DNA of 26,479 nucleotides from Candidatus Moraniibacteriota bacterium (lineage in GTDB: Bacteria > Patescibacteriota > Minisyncoccia > Moranbacterales > GCA-2747515), in NCBI GenBank assembly GCA_030592425.1, contig JAUVJK010000005.1:1-26479 (forward strand). Direction: 5' to 3'. Positions 5,843-13,979 of the stretch are shown here, piece by piece; positions within the stretch are counted from its first letter, which is position 1, and each line of letters begins with the position of its first letter. The notes beneath the pieces were generated by a model, which was given only the letters and a program-made list of their open reading frames with translations, was not told the DNA's origin and searched no databases. The translations under genes were made by a program, and so were the position numbers.

Positions 5843-7621
5843 ATGGATATTCGAAATATTGCAATTATTGCTCACGTTGATCATGGGAAAACAACCATCA
5901 CTGATGCGATCATGAAGCAAACTGGCGCTGCAAGTGCGGCTAGCAGTATGGATAGTGATGATATTGAGCAAGAACGAGGTATCACGATCTATGCCAAGAA
6001 TACAGCGGTTATGTACAAAGATTCAAAGATCAATATTGTTGATACGCCAGGACATGCTGATTTTGGATCTGAAGTAGAACGCGTTTTACGTTCGATTGAT
6101 TCCGTTGTACTTGTCGTGGATGCACAGGAGGGGCCGATGCCACAAACACGGTTTGTTTTGAAGAAGTCTTTGGAACTTGGGCATAAGCCACTTGTTGTGA
6201 TCAATAAGATCGATAAACCTGCAGCGCGACTTGGAGAGGTGGAAGAAGAGATCTATGAACTTTTCCTTGATCTTGGGGCGGATGATGATCAATTGGAATT
6301 CCCAATCGTCTACGCGATTGCTCGTGAGGGGATTGCTAAAATGAAACCAGAAGATAATAGTGCAGACATCACACCGCTCCTCGATGCAATTCTTGATCAC
6401 GTTCATCCTGCAAAAAATATTACTGATGCTCCACTGCAGTTACAATCATTTTCTCTTGCATATGATGATTTCCTTGGTCGACTTTCTGTCGCACGAGTTT
6501 ATGAAGGTGTTGTAAAGAAGGGGTCAGTTTTTGTGCATGCGCATGGAAAAGAGGTGCGTAGTGCAAAGATCATCAAGATCTACACATTTGATGGGATTGA
6601 GCGAAAGGAAGTAGAAAGTGCTGATGCAGGTGATATTGTTATGATTGCTGGTATTGCTGATATTGATATTGGTGAAACAGTGTCAGATGCACAAGAGACG
6701 AAGGCTTTGCCAGCAATTACCGTTGACGAGCCAACTATCTCTTTGCAATTTCTTGTGAATGATTCGCCATTTGCTGGACGCGAAGGGAAGTACGTAACAA
6801 GCAAACAAATCCGCGAACGCTTAGAGAAAGAACTAGAAGTGAATGTGGGATTAAAAGTAGATTTCTCAAATGACCAATTTATTGTTGCAGGACGTGGCGA
6901 GCTTCATATTGCTGTTCTTTTGGAGAATATGCGTCGTGAAGGATTTGAAGTACAGGTATCGCAGCCACACGTGATCATTAAAGAAATCAATGGGAAGAAA
7001 TTGGAGCCATTTGAAGAAGTACTCATTACAGTGCCGGAAGAGTTCTCTGGGGCAATCATTGAAAAGCTTGGCAAACGAAAAGGGATCATGAGTGATATGA
7101 AGCATGAACAAGATGGTGTGCGTATGATCTTTGAGATCCCAACACGTGGTATTCTCGGTTATCGTAATGAATTTGTTGTTGATACTAGAGGAGAAGGAAT
7201 ATTTTCTTCGCATTTTATTGAGTTTCGTCCACACGCGGGAGAGATCAAGCGTCGTGCAGCAGGATCAATGATCTCTGGAGAAACAGGGAAAGCTCTTGGT
7301 TATTCACTTGCAAATCTGCAAACGCGTGGTGGTCTTTACATTGGGCCGAGTACCGAAGTGTATGAAGGACAAGTTATTGGTAATACATCAAAGGGGGAAT
7401 CAATGACAGTAAATCCGATCAAGGGAAAGCAGTTAACGAATATGCGCGCTTCTGGTAGTGATGATGCTTTGAATTTGACACCACATATGTCAATGACGAT
7501 CGAAAAAGGACTTGAGGTTATGGCAGATGATGATTATTTGGAAGTGACACCAGAAAGTGTTCGATTGCGAAAGGCATCATTGAAAGAACTTGATCGTACA
7601 CGCGCAGGTCGAAAGAAATAA
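5843..7621 (+). CDS. typA: Ribosome-binding GTPase TypA/BipA
   Basis: This is a 592-residue translational GTPase of the EF-G family that acts on the ribosome in stress and low-temperature assembly. G motifs are all visible: HVDHGKTT at 11-18, the switch I ERGIT at 44-48, DTPGHADF at 67-74 and NKID at 121-124. The G5 region reads YAIAREG rather than the more usual SAxxG-type sequence, a small deviation. The EF-Tu-like domain 2 (about 205-290), the EF-G domain III and V-like parts (GRGELHIAVLLENMRREG, RGILGYRNEFVVDTRGEG) and the BipA-specific C-terminal domain (MTVNPIKGKQLTNMRASG) follow in order. Length is close to the family's about 600. The start ATG has no Shine-Dalgarno (ATTATAACTTT upstream). 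It is monocistronic as far as can be seen; rpmG has its own promoter. Confidence 0.97.
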   Translation: MDIRNIAIIAHVDHGKTTITDAIMKQTGAASAASSMDSDDIEQERGITIYAKNTAVMYKDSKINIVDTPGHADFGSEVERVLRSIDSVVLVVDAQEGPMPQTRFVLKKSLELGHKPLVVINKIDKPAARLGEVEEEIYELFLDLGADDDQLEFPIVYAIAREGIAKMKPEDNSADITPLLDAILDHVHPAKNITDAPLQLQSFSLAYDDFLGRLSVARVYEGVVKKGSVFVHAHGKEVRSAKIIKIYTFDGIERKEVESADAGDIVMIAGIADIDIGETVSDAQETKALPAITVDEPTISLQFLVNDSPFAGREGKYVTSKQIRERLEKELEVNVGLKVDFSNDQFIVAGRGELHIAVLLENMRREGFEVQVSQPHVIIKEINGKKLEPFEEVLITVPEEFSGAIIEKLGKRKGIMSDMKHEQDGVRMIFEIPTRGILGYRNEFVVDTRGEGIFSSHFIEFRPHAGEIKRRAAGSMISGETGKALGYSLANLQTRGGLYIGPSTEVYEGQVIGNTSKGESMTVNPIKGKQLTNMRASGSDDALNLTPHMSMTIEKGLEVMADDDYLEVTPESVRLRKASLKELDRTRAGRKK

Positions 7622-7714
7622 TGGAATAGAGCTCACACATAATGACGAACATGAAGAATGATTACTTTGTTCACAAATAATTAGTCCTATCATGTCGATT
7701 GCGAGTGATGTGAC

Positions 7715-7743
7715 TTGCATTATTCATTGTTCTGCCGTATACT
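7715..7743 (+). promoter_or_regulatory. Promoter of rpmG-rpmB
   Basis: TTGCAT (7715-7720) and TATACT (7738-7743) are separated by 17 nt. The transcript would start near 7750, about 67 nt before rpmG. Confidence 0.7.
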
Positions 7744-7816
7744 GTGGGAACTGTAGAAATACGCTATAGTGTGTGTTTTTAACTGCACGCATTCAAGAAT
7801 CATAACAGAGACTACT

Positions 7817-7993
7817 ATGTCACAAGATAATTTGATCAAACTAGTATCATTGGGAGACGATAAAGGTGTCGGAAAAGGGCATATTATTTGGTCACACAAA
7901 AATACCAAGAAACTCAAAGAACGTCTCGAATTGAAGAAATACAATCCTGTAGCAAAAAAGCACACTGTTTATAAAGAGAAGAAATCAAAGTAA
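7817..7993 (+). CDS. rpmG: Ribosomal protein bL33
   Basis: The 58-residue product begins MSQDNLIKLVSLGDDKG and contains KLKERLELKKYNPVAKKH, the bL33 signature. The start at ATG 7817 is chosen because the upstream extension to 7769 (MCVFNCTHSR...) does not fit the family. It has no Cys, so it is the zinc-free (C-minus) type of bL33. A protein of the 50S subunit near the E site. It lies 19 nt before rpmB and the two share a promoter at 7715-7743 and a terminator at 8269-8302. Confidence 0.93.
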   Translation: MSQDNLIKLVSLGDDKGVGKGHIIWSHKNTKKLKERLELKKYNPVAKKHTVYKEKKSK

Positions 7994-8012
7994 TTGATCT
8001 ATTATTACGATT

Positions 8013-8243
8013 ATGGCACGAGTATGTAACATTACTGGGAAAAAGACGGTTTCCGGAAACAAAGTATCACATTCACAAGCGAAATCAAAACGTACGTTCA
8101 AGGCGAACTTACAGAAAAAACGCTTGATGAATCCTGCAACAGGGCAGACAATGACGGTGCGTATTTCAACATCAGCACACCGCACTCTGAAAAAATGGCA
8201 AGCTGCTGGAAAAATGTACGATCTTCGTAAGTTGATCAAATAA
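8013..8243 (+). CDS. rpmB: Ribosomal protein bL28
   Basis: The 76-residue product begins MARVCNITGKKTVSGNKVSHS and continues with AKSKRTFKANLQKKRL and VRISTSAHRTLKKW, the standard bL28 pattern. It keeps one N-terminal Cys, so the zinc ribbon is absent. It is part of the 50S subunit. The ATG has no Shine-Dalgarno (GATCTATTATTACGATT upstream) although it is the second gene of the operon, which suggests that initiation does not rely on anti-SD pairing. Confidence 0.95.
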   Translation: MARVCNITGKKTVSGNKVSHSQAKSKRTFKANLQKKRLMNPATGQTMTVRISTSAHRTLKKWQAAGKMYDLRKLIK

Positions 8244-8268
8244 CATTTTTGAAAAAAATTTGAAACAC

Positions 8269-8302
8269 AAAAACCACACATTACAGAATGCGTGGTTTTT
8301 TT
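8269..8302 (+). terminator. Terminator of rpmG-rpmB
   Basis: The arms AAAAACCACACAT and ATGCGTGGTTTTT pair with one A-C mismatch around a TACAGA loop and are followed by more T (seven T in all after GTGG). Confidence 0.85.
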
Positions 8303-8435
8303 AGTATAAATAAAAATAGGTAACTGTCAGATATTGTAGGTATTTAATTTTTTGTCTAAATTTGCTACAATAATGTTAATGATGAATAAAAAGCAGATAG
8401 AAGCTCGTTTTTTATTATTAAAATAAAACACAGAA

Positions 8436-9035
8436 ATGATGAAAATAAAGAAAAAAATAAAGAAAATCGATAAAAAAATGATTATACGGGCAAGCGCAAT
8501 CAGTGCAATGATGGGTGTCTACGTTTATCTTGGTACTGTGTTTGTGCTACAATACTCCATTAAGGACATTTATGAACAGTTTGCATACGAGCAATCAATG
8601 CAAACTGGCATTGATCCTATCTTGAAGAAGAAGATGGATGTGATGGTTGCTGGGCATCCAATAGAAAAAATGACACGCTTTATCGCGAAAGAGGATCCGC
8701 AGGTAGCGGCATTTCTTGTTGGGATTGCAAAAAAAGAAAGTAATTGGGGAAAATATTCACCAAAACTCAATGGAAAAGATTGCTATAATTATTGGGGATT
8801 TCGCCAGCAAAGAGAGCGTATGGGAAGTGGTGGACATACGTGCTTTGATAGCCCAAAGGAAGCTGTAGAAGTTGTCGGAAAGCGTATCGCAGCATTGATT
8901 GAAAAAGAACAGATTAATTCACCACGTGATATGCTCGTATGGAAGTGTGGTTATAGTTGTGCAGATCACGATCCTTCAAGTGTCGATAAATGGGTACACG
9001 ATGTGAGTCTTTATTATCAATCGATCTATCATTAA
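8436..9035 (+). CDS. Membrane-anchored lysozyme-like/transglycosylase-type protein
   Basis: The 199-residue protein has a basic N-terminus (MMKIKKKIKKIDKK), a signal-anchor helix at about 17-40, and an extracytoplasmic domain. That domain contains AFLVGIAKKESNWGKYSP, where Glu101 sits in the position of the catalytic Glu of lysozyme-like (SLT/glucosaminidase) folds, then CYNYWGFR and GGHTCFDSPKEAVEVVGKRI, typical of this superfamily. The Cys pairs (GKDCYNYW with GHTCFDS; WKCGYSCADH) could form disulfides. It likely cleaves or binds peptidoglycan. Two ATGs at 8436 and 8439 are equally possible starts. A TACAAT -10-like element (8366-8371) lies upstream without a clear -35. It is convergent with the beta-helix gene and shares the terminator at 9051-9078. 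Confidence 0.75.
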   Translation: MMKIKKKIKKIDKKMIIRASAISAMMGVYVYLGTVFVLQYSIKDIYEQFAYEQSMQTGIDPILKKKMDVMVAGHPIEKMTRFIAKEDPQVAAFLVGIAKKESNWGKYSPKLNGKDCYNYWGFRQQRERMGSGGHTCFDSPKEAVEVVGKRIAALIEKEQINSPRDMLVWKCGYSCADHDPSSVDKWVHDVSLYYQSIYH

Positions 9036-9050
9036 ATGAATGGAATACAT

Positions 9051-9078
9051 AAAAGTCATCTAAGGATAGCTGACTTTT
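9051..9078. terminator. Bidirectional terminator between convergent genes
   Basis: AAAAGTCA and TGACTTTT form an 8-bp stem, extended by CTA/TAG after one mismatch, with an AAGG loop. A and T runs at both ends allow termination on either strand. Confidence 0.8.
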
Positions 9079-9104
9079 GCTGTTGGAAATATTCTTGAGA
9101 AGAA

Positions 9105-10157
9105 TTAAAAGGTATAACATTCACGTGCGATTTGTGAAGTGTTGTTTTCGATAATATTATTTTCTCGTAAGATGAGTGTACGAAAAAATGGACGTGGTTT
9201 GTTTGGGGGGTTTTTATGAATCGCGCATCGCATACCAAAGCGGAGATTATTTGTTATTGTGTTGTTTAATAATGTGATCGTACCGATACCATCCGATGTC
9301 AAAAAGGCAACACCATTCTTTACATTGCGGTCAAAGGTATTATTTTCGATAAGAACGATGTTATCATAGATCTCTGATTCAAGGCCACTTTCTCCATTAT
9401 TACTTGCAATATTATTCGTTACGGTTGCATGAAGATGTGGATGAAGGTCGATACCTTCTTCGCCATTGTTGACGATCAAAGAATCTGTGAGGACGATACG
9501 TCCATCGTGGAGATAGAGACCTTGTTTATCATTTTCTTTAACGATGATCTTACGAAATGTCACAAGTGGTAAATTCGCGATCTCGGCTTTTGTAAGATCC
9601 TTGATCTCATATGTTGGTGGTTCAGGAATATTATAACGAATTGGCTCAGATTTAGGTCGTTTCTTTTTTTCCATGGAGATGCCATAACGATCGCCTTGTG
9701 AAAAAGTAGATTTGCTGATAGTAGTTGTTGTCCCCAGAGGAATTGTTAGCACATCGCGGCCACCAGAAAAATGAATATTGTATAATTTTGTATGATCACC
9801 AACGGTAACAGTTGACCCGGATGCTTTTTTGTCACGCTCGATCTTTACAATGCCATCACCAAAAAGTGTTATATTGTCTGGTACAATGATCTGCTCATTA
9901 TAAATACCAGAACGAATAATAATTAATGTTATATTATTTTTCTGTGCCTGCTCTAGCGCCTTGTTTATGCTATGAAAGGGATAGAGTGGCGCACCAGTCT
10001 CTTCTTTTGAAGGTGTATAAGTATTGACGTAGTAGATTTGAGGAAGTGGTTCCTTGAGGCTTTCTCTATATTCTGTACGCATAAAATCAAGCGCATAGAG
10101 CCATACGACAGAAAGGATGACAAGGAGTAATAATTGTCGTATGATAAACCACAACAT
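9105..10157 (-). CDS. Membrane-anchored right-handed parallel beta-helix protein
   Basis: From the chosen start the protein has 350 residues. A single hydrophobic helix at about 5-25 (LLLLVILSVVWLYALDF) anchors it, and the rest is outside the cell. It opens with YVNTYTPSKEETGAPLYPFHSINKALEQA, the DUF1565-like entry to pectate-lyase-type solenoids, then shows NITLFGDG, and many turns with Asn ladders (VNNGEEGIDLH, SNNGESGLESEIYDN, NNTFDRNVKNGVAF, NNTITNNLRFGM). This fold binds or cleaves polysaccharides or acts as an adhesin; catalytic residues are not evident. The frame is open to 10193, but a promoter at 10165-10193 places the transcript start just before ATG 10157, so I prefer that start over 10166 or 10193. 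Confidence 0.75.
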   Translation of the reverse strand: MLWFIIRQLLLLVILSVVWLYALDFMRTEYRESLKEPLPQIYYVNTYTPSKEETGAPLYPFHSINKALEQAQKNNITLIIIRSGIYNEQIIVPDNITLFGDGIVKIERDKKASGSTVTVGDHTKLYNIHFSGGRDVLTIPLGTTTTISKSTFSQGDRYGISMEKKKRPKSEPIRYNIPEPPTYEIKDLTKAEIANLPLVTFRKIIVKENDKQGLYLHDGRIVLTDSLIVNNGEEGIDLHPHLHATVTNNIASNNGESGLESEIYDNIVLIENNTFDRNVKNGVAFLTSDGIGTITLLNNTITNNLRFGMRCAIHKNPPNKPRPFFRTLILRENNIIENNTSQIARECYTF

Positions 10158-10164
10158 AAAATTC

Positions 10165-10193
10165 ATTGTACGCACGTATTGCTTCGATGGCAA
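10165..10193 (-). promoter_or_regulatory. Promoter of the beta-helix gene, interlocked with the uvrA1 promoter
   Basis: On the minus strand TTGCCA (10188-10193) and TACAAT (10165-10170) are 17 nt apart. Seven nt separate the -10 box from ATG 10157, so the mRNA would be leaderless. The -35 box lies inside the spacer of the opposing uvrA1 promoter. Confidence 0.6.
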
Positions 10194-10207
10194 TAGGCGT
10201 CTATAAT
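10179..10207 (+). promoter_or_regulatory. Promoter of uvrA1
   Basis: TTGCTT (10179-10184) and a perfect TATAAT (10202-10207) are 17 nt apart, and the -10 box ends 9 nt before the ATG at 10217. The mRNA would have almost no 5' leader. The -35 box falls in the spacer of the opposing promoter. Confidence 0.75.
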
Positions 10208-10216
10208 AGGTACGCT

Positions 10217-13093
10217 ATGACAAAACCGAAAGATGATTGCATCATTATCGAGGGTGCACGTGAACACAATTTGAAAAATATTGATCTTACAATTCCACGT
10301 AATGCGTTGGTTGTTTTTACAGGTCTCTCTGGTAGCGGAAAGTCAACACTTGCTTTTGATACGATCTTTGCAGAAGGGCAGCGGCGCTATCTTGAAAGCC
10401 TTTCAAGTTATGCACGTCAATTTCTTGGACAAATGGATAAGCCAGATGTGGATATGATCGAAGGGCTCTCACCAGCGATCTCAATTGACCAAAAAACGGT
10501 GTCACACAATCCTCGTTCGACAGTAGGAACCGTGACGGAAATTCAAGACTACCTGCGACTTCTTTATGCAAAGATCGGTATTGTTCATTGTCCAAAATGT
10601 GACACGCCAATTACGACATTGTCGACAGATGAGATTGTTACACAGATTCTTGACATTGGGCATGATGCACAGATCGAGATCACTGCACCAGTGATCCGTG
10701 CACGAAAAGGAACGTACTTGAAGTTTCTTTCTGATATGTGGGACCGTGGTTTTTTTGAGGCTTATATCAACGGAAAGAAATATCAATTAGATACTGTGAA
10801 AGAGATTAAATTAGATCGTTATAAAAAACATGACATTGATATCGTCGTTGATACGATCACGACAACTGAAGAGAATATTTCGCGTATTTTTGAAGCAGTT
10901 GAAATCTCACTAAAGATCGCCGAGGGCCTTGTCTGCGCACGAAAAATTGGTGGTAAACGAAAGGGAAAGATATCGACGTTCAATCAGAAGCTTGCGTGTC
11001 CAGATCATCCACAGATAACATTCCCAGATCTTGAGCCACGACTCTTTAGTTTTAATTCTCCTTATGGGGCATGTCCTGTCTGTGAGGGGCTTGGGATGAA
11101 AAAAGAGATTGATGAAGAGTTAACGATCCCTGACCTCAATAAAACGATCGCACAGGGTGGTGTCCTTCCTTGGAGCACAAAGAAAAAGAATAGTTATTAT
11201 GGAGGGATCTTTCATCATGTGCTACAGCATTATCACATTGCCGATAATATGCGTTTGAAAGATCTTTCAGATCGAAAGTTTGAGATTCTGATGCATGGTG
11301 ATGAAGATCCAGATGAAATTTCTGTGAAATTGCGGAGTGCAAAAGGTTCCGTATGGAAATTTAATGTTACGTGGAAAGGTGTTGTTGGATTTCTTGCAGA
11401 GCGTTATCGTAAAACTGATTCTGATAGTGTGCGACGTGACATTGAACAATACATGTCACAAAAGCCGTGTGGTGCCTGTAAGGGGAGTCGCTATCGTGAA
11501 GAGATATCGTGGGTAAAGATTGGTGGAAAAAATCTTGATGATGTCGCACGTATGACGATCACGGACGCACAGTTATTTTTTCGACAATTACAGATGAATA
11601 GTCGTGAAAAAATTATTGGAGAACGTATCGTGAAAGAAGTTGTGTCACGTCTTACATTTCTTGATAAAGTTGGATTGGGGTATTTGAATCTTGCGCGTAG
11701 CGCGCATACACTTTCTGGTGGTGAGGGGCAACGTATTCGTCTTGCAAGTCAGATCGGTTCGCAGCTTGTGGGAATTCTTTATATTCTTGATGAACCATCA
11801 ATTGGTTTGCATGCGCGTGATAACGCAAAGCTTTTGGAAACACTCATTCATTTACGTGATCTTGGTAATTCCGTGATCGTGATCGAACATGATGAAGAAA
11901 CGATGCGCGCAGCTGACTTTTTAGTTGATATTGGTCCTGGTGCTGGGAAGCATGGTGGAGAGATCGTGGCAGCGGATACGCCAGCAAAGGTTTTAAAAAA
12001 TAAAAGATCACTTACAGCACAGTACCTTAATGGTATAAAAAATATTGCAATTCCTTTGGAGCGACGACCAATTGCAAAGAAAAAAATGCTCACTATCCAT
12101 GGTGCAGGGGAACATAATCTGAAAAATATTAATGTCAGCTTTCCACTTGGACTTTTTACTGTTGTGACAGGCGTGAGCGGAAGTGGAAAAAGTACACTTG
12201 TGGAGGATATTCTCTATAAAGGAGTATCACATAAGATCATGCGATCTCTTGTGCGACCTGGGAAACATCGTGAGATCGTCGGCCTTGAAAATATTGATAA
12301 GGTAATTATGATCGATCAAAGTCCGATCGGGCGAACGCCACGTTCAAATCCAGCGACATATACAGGTCTTTTTACACCTATTCGTGATCTTTTTGCGGCG
12401 ACAAAAGATGCAAAGATGCGTGGGTACAAGCCAGGTCGCTTTAGCTTTAATGTAAAGGGTGGTCGCTGTGATCATTGTGATGGAGAAGGGCACCTCAAGA
12501 TCGAAATGCAGTTTATGGCAGATGTCTTTTTGCCATGTGATGTTTGCAAGGGCGAGCGGTACAATAGCGAAACACTACAAGTACATTATCGTGGAAAATC
12601 GATTGCAGATGTTCTTGCAATGACGGTTAATGAAGCTGTGGATTTTTTTGAAAGTTATCATGCAATCCATGCAATTGTTCAGACGTTGCAAGATGTTGGT
12701 CTTGGTTATATTCATTTGGGACAATCCGCGACAACTCTTTCTGGCGGAGAAGCACAACGCGTGAAGCTTGCAACAGAACTGGCAAAACGTGCAACAGGAA
12801 AGACACTTTATATTCTCGATGAGCCAACAACAGGTCTTCATTTTGCAGATGTAGAAAAATTACTCGATGTTTTACATCGCTTAACAGATAATGGAAATAC
12901 GATCGTTGTAATCGAACACAATATGGATGTGATCAAAACAGCTGATTGGATTATTGATATGGGACCAGAGGGTGGCGATGGTGGCGGACGTGTCGTGATT
13001 GCTGGTGCGCCAGAAGAAGTGATCAAATATCATAAAGAAAGTGCAACAGGAAAATATCTTCGTTCAATTTTGAAAAAAAGTAATCATTTGTAG
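10217..13093 (+). CDS. uvrA: Excinuclease ABC subunit A, first copy
   Basis: This is a 958-residue damage-recognition ATPase of nucleotide excision repair, acting with UvrB and UvrC. The start ATG 10217 (MTKPKDDCIIIEGAREHNLKN) is chosen over 10166 because the family begins here and because of the promoter position. First ATPase: Walker A GLSGSGKST at 36-44, signature LSGGEGQRIRLA (usual Ala replaced by Gly) and LDEPSIGLHARD. Second ATPase: GVSGSGKST, LSGGEAQRVKLA, LDEPTTGLHFAD. Zinc sites are present: CPKC near the start, CPDH/CPVC in the middle, CGAC, and the CDHCDGEG...CDVCKGERYN module. The UvrB-binding and insertion regions are in place, so it looks functional. A second full-length uvrA follows 2.3 kb downstream. 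There is no clear terminator before the regulator gene. Confidence 0.96.
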   Translation: MTKPKDDCIIIEGAREHNLKNIDLTIPRNALVVFTGLSGSGKSTLAFDTIFAEGQRRYLESLSSYARQFLGQMDKPDVDMIEGLSPAISIDQKTVSHNPRSTVGTVTEIQDYLRLLYAKIGIVHCPKCDTPITTLSTDEIVTQILDIGHDAQIEITAPVIRARKGTYLKFLSDMWDRGFFEAYINGKKYQLDTVKEIKLDRYKKHDIDIVVDTITTTEENISRIFEAVEISLKIAEGLVCARKIGGKRKGKISTFNQKLACPDHPQITFPDLEPRLFSFNSPYGACPVCEGLGMKKEIDEELTIPDLNKTIAQGGVLPWSTKKKNSYYGGIFHHVLQHYHIADNMRLKDLSDRKFEILMHGDEDPDEISVKLRSAKGSVWKFNVTWKGVVGFLAERYRKTDSDSVRRDIEQYMSQKPCGACKGSRYREEISWVKIGGKNLDDVARMTITDAQLFFRQLQMNSREKIIGERIVKEVVSRLTFLDKVGLGYLNLARSAHTLSGGEGQRIRLASQIGSQLVGILYILDEPSIGLHARDNAKLLETLIHLRDLGNSVIVIEHDEETMRAADFLVDIGPGAGKHGGEIVAADTPAKVLKNKRSLTAQYLNGIKNIAIPLERRPIAKKKMLTIHGAGEHNLKNINVSFPLGLFTVVTGVSGSGKSTLVEDILYKGVSHKIMRSLVRPGKHREIVGLENIDKVIMIDQSPIGRTPRSNPATYTGLFTPIRDLFAATKDAKMRGYKPGRFSFNVKGGRCDHCDGEGHLKIEMQFMADVFLPCDVCKGERYNSETLQVHYRGKSIADVLAMTVNEAVDFFESYHAIHAIVQTLQDVGLGYIHLGQSATTLSGGEAQRVKLATELAKRATGKTLYILDEPTTGLHFADVEKLLDVLHRLTDNGNTIVVIEHNMDVIKTADWIIDMGPEGGDGGGRVVIAGAPEEVIKYHKESATGKYLRSILKKSNHL

Positions 13094-13156
13094 ATCCCTT
13101 CTTCTCTATATTTCTCACTGCGTCCATAGCTACTTTCCTCCATAAAATATACAATG

Positions 13157-13184
13157 ATGTCCATATGGACATGAAAGTATAAAT
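13157..13184 (+). promoter_or_regulatory. Operator copy 1 upstream of the PaaX/Cas2-fold regulator gene
   Basis: A perfect 16-bp palindrome ATGTCCATATGGACAT (13157-13172) is followed by GAAAGTATAAAT, whose TATAAA (13178-13183) may be the -10 box. An alternative promoter is TGGACA (13166-13171), 17 nt, GATAAT (13189-13194); in either case the palindrome overlaps the promoter. The 27 nt from 13158 to 13184 recur exactly at 13940-13966. A lone half-site GTCCATA occurs at 13122-13128. Confidence 0.7.
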
Positions 13185-13221
13185 TTGTGATAATGATAAG
13201 TGTGATAAATAATCGTAATTT

Positions 13222-13884
13222 ATGGTACAGAAAAAACATAATAAACAATCAGCCGGAAATTGTGTTACCAATACTGGCGTTACTAAAAAAGCAATCGAAG
13301 ATTTCTTGTATTCAGATTCTCCCACTGCAACTGCGACAAAATTTGCACTAGCGATTATTGCTATGGGAGGAATCGTTTTTATTGGTGCACTTGCACCAAA
13401 TGTATATAAATCTAGTTCACAGTACAATTATAGAACATATGATAAGAAGCGTAGAAAACCAAAATATACACAAAAGCAAATTAATAATGCACTTTTAAAT
13501 TTAAAAAGACAGAAATTGATACAAATAAAGAAAGATACAGATGGACAAAAGCGGGTTATTTTGACAAATAAAGGGAAAAAACGTCATGTGACATTTGCAA
13601 TTGATACGATCACAATCAAAAAGCCAAAAAAGTGGGATGGGAAATGGTATATCGTATTTTTTGACGTACCAAATAAATATAATACGGGACGGCGCGCGTT
13701 ACGCTACAAGATAAAACAACTAGGTTTTAAACAATTACAAAAGAGTGCATGGATCTATCCGTATGAGTGTGAAGATGAGATTCTTTTCATTGCAGAAGAA
13801 TTTCATATAGAGAGATATGTGGAGATCGTGCGTGTTGACCGTCTTGTTCATGAGAAACAAATTCGCAAGGCTTTTAAGATCTAG
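13222..13884 (+). CDS. PaaX-like transcriptional regulator with Cas2-fold domain and N-terminal membrane helix
   Basis: The 220-residue protein has a hydrophobic helix at 41-60 (FALAIIAMGGIVFIGALAPN), a winged-helix region at about 72-125 with NNALLNLKRQKLIQIKK and a beta-wing QKRVILTNKGKKR, and a Cas2-like ferredoxin fold from 140 to the end (KWYIVFFDVPNK, with Asp148, and KSAWIYPYECEDE). This architecture is that of PaaX-family regulators; such proteins are easily mis-annotated as Cas2, but there is no CRISPR array or other cas gene here. Identical palindromic operators lie upstream of this gene and upstream of uvrC, so autoregulation and control of uvrC are likely. Base composition is more A-rich than in uvrA. 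The signal sensed is unknown; the membrane helix makes a membrane-located sensor possible. No Shine-Dalgarno precedes the ATG. Confidence 0.85.
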   Translation: MVQKKHNKQSAGNCVTNTGVTKKAIEDFLYSDSPTATATKFALAIIAMGGIVFIGALAPNVYKSSSQYNYRTYDKKRRKPKYTQKQINNALLNLKRQKLIQIKKDTDGQKRVILTNKGKKRHVTFAIDTITIKKPKKWDGKWYIVFFDVPNKYNTGRRALRYKIKQLGFKQLQKSAWIYPYECEDEILFIAEEFHIERYVEIVRVDRLVHEKQIRKAFKI

Positions 13885-13939
13885 GAGGCAATCTCTGCTG
13901 AGTAGTAGTGTAACAGCTTTCTATAAAACTATACATTTT

Positions 13940-13966
13940 TGTCCATATGGACATGAAAGTATAAAT
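13940..13966 (+). promoter_or_regulatory. Operator copy 2 upstream of uvrC
   Basis: An exact 27-nt copy of the block at 13158-13184. The palindrome TGTCCATATGGACA spans 13940-13953, and TATAAA at 13960-13965 ends 14 nt before the uvrC ATG. Flanking sequence differs from copy 1, so identity is confined to the operator plus the -10-like segment. Confidence 0.72.
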
Positions 13967-13979
13967 ATTCGAAATAAGT

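Noticed and set aside
12575..12841. Cys-rich minus-strand frame within uvrA1
   Set aside because: Antisense of the conserved zinc-finger and ATPase coding region; no independent motif, promoter or spacing supports it.
13222..13884. CRISPR-associated Cas2 annotation
   Set aside because: The C-terminal fold is Cas2-like, but the protein has a winged helix and membrane helix as in PaaX-type regulators, and there are no CRISPR repeats or other cas genes in the window.
13887..13892. AGGAGG just after the regulator stop, resembling a Shine-Dalgarno
   Set aside because: No ATG follows at a suitable distance, uvrC starts about 90 nt later, and other genes lack such sites.
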